Positions 1 through 5,048 of a DNA stretch of 5,048 bases are shown here, piece after piece (within the stretch, counting starts at the first letter, position 1; the number at the start of each line of letters is the position of its first letter). Made by a program: the position numbers and the translations under genes. A model generated the notes under the pieces. The model searched no databases and was not told the DNA's origin. It worked only from the letters and a program-made list of their open reading frames with translations. This DNA is from Pseudomonadota bacterium (GTDB lineage: Bacteria; Pseudomonadota; Gammaproteobacteria; SZUA-229): contig JADFWE010000321.1 of the NCBI GenBank assembly GCA_015222915.1, positions 1-5,048 of the forward strand, in the 5' to 3' direction.

Positions 1-2465
1 GGATGGTGCCAGCGCAACAATGCTTCCGTCCCTACGATATCGCCTTCGATATTGACCTGTGGCTGGTAGTTGAGCCGGAGCTCATTATTCTTCATCGCAT
101 TTCGGATATCTTTCTCCAGTGCCAGACGTGCATCCGCATCCTCCTGCATGGTCGCTTCATAAAAGCGCGAAGTATTTCGACCCTCAGCTTTGGCCAGGTA
201 CAGAGCACTGTCAGCATGTTTCAATATATCATCCGGTGTATCGTCATCTTCCGGGAAAACGACGATACCGATACTGGTATTCAGGTGATATTGATAACCC
301 TCCAGATCAAAAGCCTCACTCAAACGCATGCGCGCTTTCTCAGCCACGGCACTGGCTTCCACCCTGGCTTTATCGACATCATCATTCATCACCGGCAACA
401 TGATGACGAACTCATCACCACCCAGCCGGCTGACCGTGTCACCACTTCTTACCAGTTCTTTCAGACGTGCTGCAACCTGGCGCAATAACTCATCGCCGAC
501 CGGGTGACCTAATGCATCATTGAGATTTTTAAAATGATCAAGATCAAGGTACAGTAATGAGCCGAACGTATGGTGACGCGTCGCCACGGAAATTTCATGT
601 TTCAACCGGTTGAGCAAAAGGCGCCGGTTCGCCAGATCGGTCAGTTCATCATAGTAAGCCAGTTGCTCGATCTTCTCCTCGGCGCGCTTACGTTCTGTTA
701 TGTCACTACTGGTTCCAACATAGTGTGTAATATTGCCTATCTTGTCTTTTACCGCAGTTATCGACAGATCTTCTGCATACAGACTGCCATCTTTTTTTCT
801 GTTCCATAGCTCACCCGTCCAGCCCCCGGTAGTATTTATCTGCGACCACATCTTTTTATAAAAAGCTTCGTCCTGCAGATCAGAGCGCAGCATACTGGGG
901 TTATTGCCGATCATCTCCTGCGCACTGTAGCCGCTTATCGCTTCCTGCGCTGAATTCACCCGCAGGATAATCTTATTGCCGTCGGTAATCATGATACCGG
1001 AATGGGATTCGAACGTAGTCGCCGCCAGTATCAATTCCTGCCGGGCGGCTTTTATCTCGGTAAGATCACGCACGAAGGCACTGAACAGTAAGCCTTCACT
1101 CCTGTCGAGTTGAGAGATACTGAGTTCGACAGGAAATTCTTCACCACTTTTTCTCAGGGCACTGATCTCGATACGCTGCCCCAGCATGGTTGCCTGCCCT
1201 GTTTTCTTCAGCCGTTCGATACCTTCGAGATGCCGGTTACGATAAGGCAGTGGAATGATCGTCTCATGCAGATAGGCACCGAGTATCTCCGCTCGCTTCC
1301 AGCCGAAGATGATCTCCGCCTGGGCATTCCACTCGACGATGGTGCCATTTTCATCAGCCGCGATAATGGCATCCATCGACGCTGAAAAAATATCACTCAA
1401 ACGGGTGATCTGTTCATGGACCTTCTGCTGCGTCTCATAGACATTGGTCACATCGTGAAACACCAGAACCACGCCGCGTATGACATTATCTTTATTTTTT
1501 ATCGGTGCGGCGCTATCAGCGACCTGGTATCGGTTGCCATCGCGGGAGAGCAGCACGGTATGATTTGCCATGCCGACGATCTCACCGTGCTGCAGAACAT
1601 CATCGACCGGACTTTTCACCCTCTCACCCGTGGTCGCATTTTCGATGATAAATATATCACCCAGAGGCCTGCCTTTCGCTTCGTCGAACGACCAGCCAGT
1701 CAGCTGTTCAGCTACCGGGTTCATACGCGCAACTCTGCCATTAATATCCGTTGCGATAACAGCATCTCCGATAGAGCGCAAGGTGATCTTCAGGTCTTCC
1801 TCACGGTGTGCTATCTTACGACCTGCTTCTCGCTGCAGGATAAGGCTGATAAAAAACAGATAGACGATGAATGCTGAACCGGTGATCTGGATAAAACGGG
1901 TAGCGTTACTGCCTTTTTCGATATCTTCATGTATCGGGTCTTCCCCTTCGGCCAGCACATCGAGTGTCTGCAAGAACAGGCTGTCGGCTTCTTTCATCAA
2001 CTCGACCTGGTGATAATATTCTTTATCCACATGCTGAAGCTGTTCAAATACTTTTCGTTCCGTGAGTATCCATTGGTTATATCTCTGGATAAATTTTTGA
2101 ACCAGAGAAAACAGCTTCACATCGTATTGTGACAAGGAGAGATAATGCTCAAACATATCCCTGGCATTGCTGTCGATACTTACCAGCCTGTTCACGTCCG
2201 CGCCTGGTACAGCACCTCCTGCTACGCCATACATGTCGTGACTTCTTAGTATTTGATTTCCCAGCACCTGATTTTCGAGGGCTTTTATCTCCAGCAACGG
2301 TCGTCGCACGGCATCGAGCTGCTTGATGGCAGATTTTGCCAGCTGGCCACGATTAATACGCTCAGGGATATTCTTTGATAAAATAGCGAACAGGAACAGG
2401 GATAGTCCCAGCACGACCAGAGATAACAGACGAACCCAGATTGAACCGGAAAGGAACATCTTCAT
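1..2465 (-). CDS. Membrane-anchored PAS-PAS-PAS-GGDEF-EAL cyclic-di-GMP signalling protein, C-terminus cut by window edge
   Basis: This is the N-terminal 821 residues of a protein that makes and/or degrades cyclic-di-GMP at the inner membrane. The reverse-strand frame is open from the start codon to the window edge with no stop. In order: TM1 (about residues 13-29), a periplasmic, probably helical sensor of about 160 residues that I do not recognise, and TM2 (about 193-210). Three PAS domains follow (about 225-345, 353-470 and 478-600). PAS3 carries the FYxxMW and GELWNRKKDGSLY signature usual in GGDEF/EAL proteins and ends in DITERK. The GGDEF domain starts at DELTDLANR (from 606) and has the metal-binding region YLDLDHFK (about 639-646), an inhibitory I-site RSGD (673-676) and an intact GGDEF motif (682-686). 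The EAL domain begins near 782 with YQPQV and reaches EALLRW (814-819). From family knowledge the GGDEF domain should be an active, product-inhibited cyclase. Whether the EAL domain is a phosphodiesterase cannot be judged because most of its catalytic residues lie outside. The start could be M1 or M3. No gene name is justified. Confidence 0.95.
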   Translation of the reverse strand, partial: MKMFLSGSIWVRLLSLVVLGLSLFLFAILSKNIPERINRGQLAKSAIKQLDAVRRPLLEIKALENQVLGNQILRSHDMYGVAGGAVPGADVNRLVSIDSNARDMFEHYLSLSQYDVKLFSLVQKFIQRYNQWILTERKVFEQLQHVDKEYYHQVELMKEADSLFLQTLDVLAEGEDPIHEDIEKGSNATRFIQITGSAFIVYLFFISLILQREAGRKIAHREEDLKITLRSIGDAVIATDINGRVARMNPVAEQLTGWSFDEAKGRPLGDIFIIENATTGERVKSPVDDVLQHGEIVGMANHTVLLSRDGNRYQVADSAAPIKNKDNVIRGVVLVFHDVTNVYETQQKVHEQITRLSDIFSASMDAIIAADENGTIVEWNAQAEIIFGWKRAEILGAYLHETIIPLPYRNRHLEGIERLKKTGQATMLGQRIEISALRKSGEEFPVELSISQLDRSEGLLFSAFVRDLTEIKAARQELILAATTFESHSGIMITDGNKIILRVNSAQEAISGYSAQEMIGNNPSMLRSDLQDEAFYKKMWSQINTTGGWTGELWNRKKDGSLYAEDLSITAVKDKIGNITHYVGTSSDITERKRAEEKIEQLAYYDELTDLANRRLLLNRLKHEISVATRHHTFGSLLYLDLDHFKNLNDALGHPVGDELLRQVAARLKELVRSGDTVSRLGGDEFVIMLPVMNDDVDKARVEASAVAEKARMRLSEAFDLEGYQYHLNTSIGIVVFPEDDDTPDDILKHADSALYLAKAEGRNTSRFYEATMQEDADARLALEKDIRNAMKNNELRLNYQPQVNIEGDIVGTEALLRWHH

Positions 2466-2469
2466 TTAA

Positions 2470-2474
2470 CCTTC
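2470..2474 (-). promoter_or_regulatory. Ribosome binding site of the GGDEF/EAL gene; decides between two starts
   Basis: Read on the minus strand the sequence is GAAGG-TTAA-ATG. The GAAGG core lies only 4 nt from the first ATG (2463-2465) but 10 nt from a second in-frame ATG (2457-2459, residue 3). The second spacing is within the usual range, so translation may begin at residue 3. Both starts leave TM1 intact, so the protein topology does not change. Confidence 0.5.
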
Positions 2475-2480
2475 GAAAAA

Positions 2481-2508
2481 TTGATGCATTTTCATTTATT
2501 ATTATTTT
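2481..2508 (+). promoter_or_regulatory. Candidate sigma-70-type promoter for trhP
   Basis: TTGATG (2481-2486) resembles a -35 box and TATTTT (2503-2508) a -10 box, with 16 nt between them. Each matches its consensus at four of six bases. Transcription would start near 2515, giving a leader of about 70 nt that includes the downstream dyad. In such AT-rich DNA matches of this quality arise easily, so this is only a suggestion. Confidence 0.25.
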
Positions 2509-2526
2509 AGACTGATACCAAATTAT

Positions 2527-2556
2527 TCTAGTCTATTCTCATAAGAATTCACTAGA
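2527..2556. repeat. 30-bp interrupted inverted repeat (possible operator or leader hairpin)
   Basis: The outer arms TCTAGT (2527-2532) and ACTAGA (2551-2556) pair perfectly. After a 2-base mismatch on each side, the inner arms ATTCT (2535-2539) and AGAAT (2544-2548) pair as well, around the 4-base centre CATA. Eleven base pairs per half are therefore symmetric. Twofold symmetry of this size between divergent genes fits a dimeric regulator site. In RNA it would be a weak hairpin in the trhP leader. No T-run follows, so it does not look like a terminator. I cannot assign it to a known regulator. Confidence 0.6.
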
Positions 2557-2565
2557 TATTAATAA

Positions 2566-2577
2566 CTTAACTTTAAG
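2566..2577. repeat. 12-bp palindrome CTTAA-CT-TTAAG next to the trhP start
   Basis: CTTAA (2566-2570) and TTAAG (2573-2577) are perfect inverted copies around CT. The right arm ends 8 nt before the trhP ATG, covering the place where a Shine-Dalgarno sequence would sit. It could be part of a regulatory site or a chance feature of AT-rich DNA. Confidence 0.35.
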
Positions 2578-2585
2578 AATTTTCC

Positions 2586-3941
2586 ATGAAAACACCCGAA
2601 CTATTACTGCCCGCCGGCACGTTAAAAAACATGAAGTACGCTTTTGCCTTTGGTGCGGACGCGGTATACGCCGGCCAGCCGCGTTATTCGCTACGGGTGC
2701 GCAACAACGATTTCAAACTGGAAAACCTGGAGAAAGGCATCGAACATGCCCACCGGCTGGGTAAAAAGTTCTTTGTTGCCAGCAACATCATGCCGCATAA
2801 CAGTAAGGTAAAAACCTATATGCGGGACATGGAGCCGGTGATCGAACTGAGACCGGATGCACTGATCATGTCCGATCCGGGGCTGATTATGATGGTGCGT
2901 GAGCGCTGGCCAGAGATACCGGTGCACCTTTCGGTACAGGCCAACACGGTCAATTATGCCGGGGTAAAATTCTGGCAGTCGCTAGGGCTGGAGCGGGTAA
3001 TCCTCTCCCGTGAACTGTCACTCAATGAGATCGAGGAGATACGGCAGATGTGTCCCGACATGGAGCTGGAAGTTTTCGTGCATGGCGCACTGTGTATCGC
3101 CTATTCCGGGCGCTGCCTGTTATCGGGTTATTTTAATCACCGTGATCCTAACCAGGGCAGCTGCACCAATTCCTGCCGCTGGGATTACAAGATGCACAAT
3201 GCCAGTGAGAATGAATCCGGCGATATACAAAAGATAGAATTCGATGCCATGAAAGCGATGAACACGCCAGAGCTTTTCCCCGAGACAGAGACCAGGGAAC
3301 GCCACCCGCTGGCCGATCGCGTCTACCTCATCGAAGAGCCGCACCGCGCTGGTGAATACATGCCGATGTTCGAAGACGATCACGGCACCTACATCATGAA
3401 TTCGAAGGACCTGCGCGCGGTACAGCACGTCGAACGTCTGACGAAGATCGGTATCGATTCACTGAAGATCGAAGGCCGCACCAAATCACATTACTATGTC
3501 GCCCGCACCGCCCAGATCTACCGCCAGGCGATCGATGATGCTGTTGCCGGCAAAGACTTCAACCCCGACCTGTACGGCAAACTCGATAACCTTGCCAACC
3601 GCGGATATACCGAGGGTTTCTATCAGCGTCACCCCGATCAGGATTACCAGAACTATCTGCATAACCATTCCAGACTGATGCAGCAACAGTTCGTCGGCGA
3701 AGTAACACACTTTGACAGAGCCACCGGTCTCGCTGAGATCCTGGTGAAGAACAAGATGAGTGTTGGCGACAGACTGGAGATCGTGGCACCGGGAGGAAAT
3801 GTCGATATCACCGTAGAGACCATGGAATCACTGAGAGGTGAAACCATGCAGCAGGCACCGGGTGGTGGCTACGAGATCAAGATACCTCTGCCGGTCTCCG
3901 ATACAGATTATGAACGTGCATTACTGGCACGTTATATCTAG
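2586..3941 (+). CDS. trhP: tRNA 5-hydroxyuridine synthase TrhP (YegQ; peptidase U32 family)
   Basis: TrhP hydroxylates uridine 34 of certain tRNAs to ho5U in a prephenate-dependent reaction. This is the first step towards the cmo5U wobble modifications completed by CmoA and CmoB. The 451-residue product is close in length to E. coli TrhP/YegQ (about 453), and I recognise it along its whole length: the N-terminal PELLLPAGTLKNMKYAF, then GADAVYAGQPRYSLRVRNN, LIMSDPGLIM (93-102), HLSVQAN, VILSRELSL, and the U32 core FVHGALC-x6-C-LLSGY. Cysteines 170, 177, 193 and 197 (C-x6-C-x15-C-x3-C) are the likely [4Fe-4S] ligands, and all four are present. GTYIMNSKDLRA (267-278) and SLKIEGRTKS (292-301) are also intact, followed by a C-terminal beta domain from about 368. 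The start at 2586 matches the conserved N-terminus, although no good Shine-Dalgarno sequence precedes it (only AAGA, 7 nt upstream). The old label 'peptidase' is a misnomer; no protease activity is implied. The gene is divergent from the GGDEF/EAL gene and convergent with the yeiR-like gene, so probably monocistronic. Confidence 0.95.
   Translation: MKTPELLLPAGTLKNMKYAFAFGADAVYAGQPRYSLRVRNNDFKLENLEKGIEHAHRLGKKFFVASNIMPHNSKVKTYMRDMEPVIELRPDALIMSDPGLIMMVRERWPEIPVHLSVQANTVNYAGVKFWQSLGLERVILSRELSLNEIEEIRQMCPDMELEVFVHGALCIAYSGRCLLSGYFNHRDPNQGSCTNSCRWDYKMHNASENESGDIQKIEFDAMKAMNTPELFPETETRERHPLADRVYLIEEPHRAGEYMPMFEDDHGTYIMNSKDLRAVQHVERLTKIGIDSLKIEGRTKSHYYVARTAQIYRQAIDDAVAGKDFNPDLYGKLDNLANRGYTEGFYQRHPDQDYQNYLHNHSRLMQQQFVGEVTHFDRATGLAEILVKNKMSVGDRLEIVAPGGNVDITVETMESLRGETMQQAPGGGYEIKIPLPVSDTDYERALLARYI
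3913..3933. repeat. Perfect hairpin at the 3' end of trhP
   Basis: AACGTGC (3913-3919) and GCACGTT (3927-3933) form a 7-bp perfect stem with a 7-nt loop inside the last codons of trhP, ending 8 nt before the end of its stop codon. No T-run follows on either strand, so it is not a standard intrinsic terminator. It is nevertheless the only strong structure near the convergent gene ends, and could help stop or stabilise either transcript. Confidence 0.4.
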
Positions 3942-3950
3942 CAGGAAGTT

Positions 3951-4913
3951 TCATACCGTACAGGCCAGCAGAGCCTGCTCGAGCTTATCGACATCGAGAT
4001 GCAAACCGATGACCTCGATACGATTGCTTACCACCCCGTCTGCCATCTCGTTATCTGTCGGACCAGCCAGCTTGCTGAGTTCAAACTGCCCTGCCGCATA
4101 ATTTAACAGGCAAGAACCATCACCCGTCCGTATCAGACCTTTCATACGTATCACACCAGCCGGTAGTTTATCTTCATCAACGAAAAAATGACGCAGCGCT
4201 TCACCATCAAACAGAATAGCACCCGGATAATGGAAGGTCTGCGTCTGCCACCGTTGTGCTGGCGCTTGCAAGATATATTCAGGTGATGACCGAGCTGAAC
4301 AGGCAACGTGATCGTAGTTCAGCCAGTCGACTTCCAGCTGACCATTCGTTATCGTCGCAGACCACTGTTTAGCAGGAGAAAAGGTTTCGACCATCGAGCT
4401 AAACAGCTGCAGATCTTCGGCCGAGGCAATATCGCTTTTATTGGCCAGCAGGACATCCGAGAATTGCAACTGCTCGTTAAACAGCTCATTTTCCTGGTAG
4501 GCGGGATCAGACAGGTGCCGCGGATCGAGCAGACAGATACCGGCCTTCATCTTTAATACGTCTTTAAAACCCTCACCGGTCAGCGTTTTTAACACACCGC
4601 CCGGATGGCCGACACCGCTGGATTCGATAATGAGCCGCTGCGGTTTTGTTTCGGCCAGCAAACGATTGACCGCCACCTGCAACGGCAGCCCCTGCGCACA
4701 GCACATACAGCCGCCAGGGATCTCTTTCACAGCGATGCCGTTAGCCTGATAGACCGCGCCATCGATACCCACCTTGCCAAATTCATTCACCAGTACCGCC
4801 CATTTTTCATCTGCCGGTTTTTTTTCGAACAGGCTAAGTATGGCCGTGGTTTTACCCACACCGAGAAAACCCGAGATGATATTGGTTGGAACGTTATGGA
4901 TGAGTGTTGGCAT
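3951..4913 (-). CDS. yeiR: COG0523 (CobW/YeiR-type) zinc-responsive GTPase
   Basis: This is a cytoplasmic P-loop GTPase of the COG0523 metal-chaperone/insertase family, closest by recall to E. coli YeiR, a zinc-binding GTPase linked to growth under metal depletion. Numbered from the ATG at 4913 (320 residues; YeiR is about 328): Walker A GFLGVGKTT (15-23), the YeiR-like stretch EKWAVLVNEFGKVGIDGA, the metal-binding CMCC motif inside GGCMCC (67-72), the Walker B/G3 equivalent ESSGVGHP (97-104) and the G4 guanine motif NKSD (158-161). A short, divergent CobW C-terminal-like domain follows from about 225. The frame can be extended to a TTG at 4928, but the ATG at 4913 is preceded by GAAG 6 nt upstream and leaves an N-terminus nearer to YeiR, so I chose it. 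The histidine-rich linker I remember from E. coli YeiR is missing. The client metalloprotein is unknown and no Zur-type palindrome is visible upstream. Confidence 0.9.
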   Translation of the reverse strand: MPTLIHNVPTNIISGFLGVGKTTAILSLFEKKPADEKWAVLVNEFGKVGIDGAVYQANGIAVKEIPGGCMCCAQGLPLQVAVNRLLAETKPQRLIIESSGVGHPGGVLKTLTGEGFKDVLKMKAGICLLDPRHLSDPAYQENELFNEQLQFSDVLLANKSDIASAEDLQLFSSMVETFSPAKQWSATITNGQLEVDWLNYDHVACSARSSPEYILQAPAQRWQTQTFHYPGAILFDGEALRHFFVDEDKLPAGVIRMKGLIRTGDGSCLLNYAAGQFELSKLAGPTDNEMADGVVSNRIEVIGLHLDVDKLEQALLACTV

Positions 4914-4943
4914 GGATGCTTCAGACAATATTTGATTAAAAGA

Positions 4944-4985
4944 ACTGTCCTTCGGGATGACTGCTATCGGCTAGAAGCGGACAGT
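4944..4985. repeat. Bulged inverted repeat upstream of yeiR
   Basis: ACTGTCCTTC (4944-4953) pairs with GAAG (4974-4977) plus GACAGT (4980-4985), giving a 10-bp stem with a 2-nt bulge and a 20-nt loop. It lies about 30-70 nt before the yeiR ATG, so in the minus-strand transcript it could form a leader structure; in DNA it could be a protein site. There is no T-run to make it a terminator. Confidence 0.45.
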
Positions 4986-4999
4986 CAAAAGATTATTCA

Positions 5000-5023
5000 C
5001 CGCCGAGGCGCAGAGACGCCGAG
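5000..5023. repeat. Three 8-bp tandem units of a GC-rich dispersed-repeat type
   Basis: The units are CCGCCGAG (5000-5007), GCGCAGAG (5008-5015) and ACGCCGAG (5016-5023), consensus NCGCMGAG, followed by a run of five A. From general experience this resembles the 'ACCGCAGAGACGCAGAG' type of intergenic repeat scattered through many bacterial genomes, which is often mis-translated as peptides such as HRRGAETQR. Full elements often have an inverted partner; none is visible before the window ends. It is GC-rich in an AT-rich spacer, consistent with an inserted element. Confidence 0.55.
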
Positions 5024-5048
5024 AAAAACAATATTTCATATGTAACAA

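Larger units (their letters stand above)
2466..2585. other. Divergent AT-rich intergenic region with both promoters
   Basis: This 120-bp spacer separates two genes that are read away from each other, so it must hold the 5' ends and most likely the promoters of both. It is strikingly AT-rich compared with the flanking coding DNA, with runs such as ATTTATTATTATTTT. It also carries a 30-bp interrupted dyad and a 12-bp palindrome, listed separately. I see no open reading frame of note and no RNA gene. Confidence 0.8.
4925..5036. repeat. 9-bp direct repeat ACAATATTT flanking the repeat-bearing segment
   Basis: ACAATATTT occurs at 4925-4933 and again at 5028-5036 in the same orientation. The 94 bp between the copies contain both the bulged hairpin and the tandem array. 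This is the layout expected of a small non-autonomous insertion with a target-site duplication, but the repeat is AT-rich and could be chance. Confidence 0.35.
4914..5048. other. Upstream region of the yeiR-like gene, with repeats
   Basis: These 135 bp run from the yeiR start to the window edge and carry no convincing gene. They contain a bulged hairpin (4944-4985), a short 8-bp tandem array (5000-5023) and a 9-bp direct repeat at both sides (4925-4933 and 5028-5036). On the minus strand TTGACT (4983-4988) could be a -35 box, but only a poor -10 (TAGCAG, 16 nt further) follows, so I do not call a promoter. Confidence 0.7.

Noticed and set aside
3..488. Long plus-strand open frame opposite the GGDEF domain
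   Set aside because: It is the complement of a clearly conserved coding frame on the minus strand and resembles no protein family.
1416..1877. 153-codon plus-strand open frame opposite the first PAS domain
   Set aside because: Antisense shadow; the minus-strand PAS reading is continuous and well conserved.
3913..3933. Rho-independent terminator between trhP and yeiR
   Set aside because: The stem is good, but no T-run follows on either strand.
2586..3941. Reading trhP as a collagenase-like protease
   Set aside because: The U32 family was first labelled this way, but full-length similarity to TrhP/YegQ and the four-cysteine pattern point to tRNA hydroxylation.
4914..4928. TTG start at 4928 for the yeiR-like gene
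   Set aside because: No ribosome binding site precedes it, whereas ATG at 4913 has GAAG at 6 nt and fits the family N-terminus better.
5000..5023. CRISPR-like or VNTR array
   Set aside because: Units are only 8 bp, imperfect and without spacers.
4605..5045. Plus-strand open frame running opposite the yeiR start and into the repeats
   Set aside because: Its first two thirds are antisense to the GTPase core, and its end is the typical translation (HRRGAET) of the tandem repeat, not a real protein.

Overview
The window looks like a stretch of chromosome from a gammaproteobacterium of moderate GC content. The main reason is the near-continuous resemblance (from memory) of two proteins to E. coli TrhP (YegQ) and YeiR. 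The first gene is a multi-PAS GGDEF/EAL protein of a type common in environmental, often aquatic or sulfur-cycle, Gammaproteobacteria. Nothing in the sequence fixes the genus. There is no rRNA, tRNA, CRISPR array, transposase or phage gene.

Layout. Positions 1-2465 (minus strand) hold the first 821 residues of a membrane-anchored cyclic-di-GMP protein: TM1, a periplasmic sensor of about 160 residues, TM2, three PAS domains, a GGDEF domain with an intact active-site motif and I-site, and the start of an EAL domain cut by the window edge. A 120-bp AT-rich spacer (2466-2585) separates it from the divergent trhP gene (2586-3941, plus strand), which makes 5-hydroxyuridine at tRNA position 34. The spacer holds a 30-bp interrupted dyad and a 12-bp palindrome. 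The trhP stop codon lies 9 bp from the stop codon of the convergent yeiR-like gene (3951-4913, minus strand), which encodes a COG0523 zinc-responsive GTPase. The last 135 bp (4914-5048) are the yeiR upstream region. They contain a bulged hairpin, three 8-bp tandem units ending in GAG, and a 9-bp direct repeat flanking both.

The three genes show no common pathway: second-messenger signalling, tRNA wobble modification and zinc homeostasis. Each is transcribed in the opposite direction to its neighbour, so there is no operon here. The genes are ordinary housekeeping or signalling families. I found no convincing new system. The most open points are the non-coding elements in the two spacers, the unidentified periplasmic sensor domain, and the missing histidine-rich linker of the YeiR homologue.
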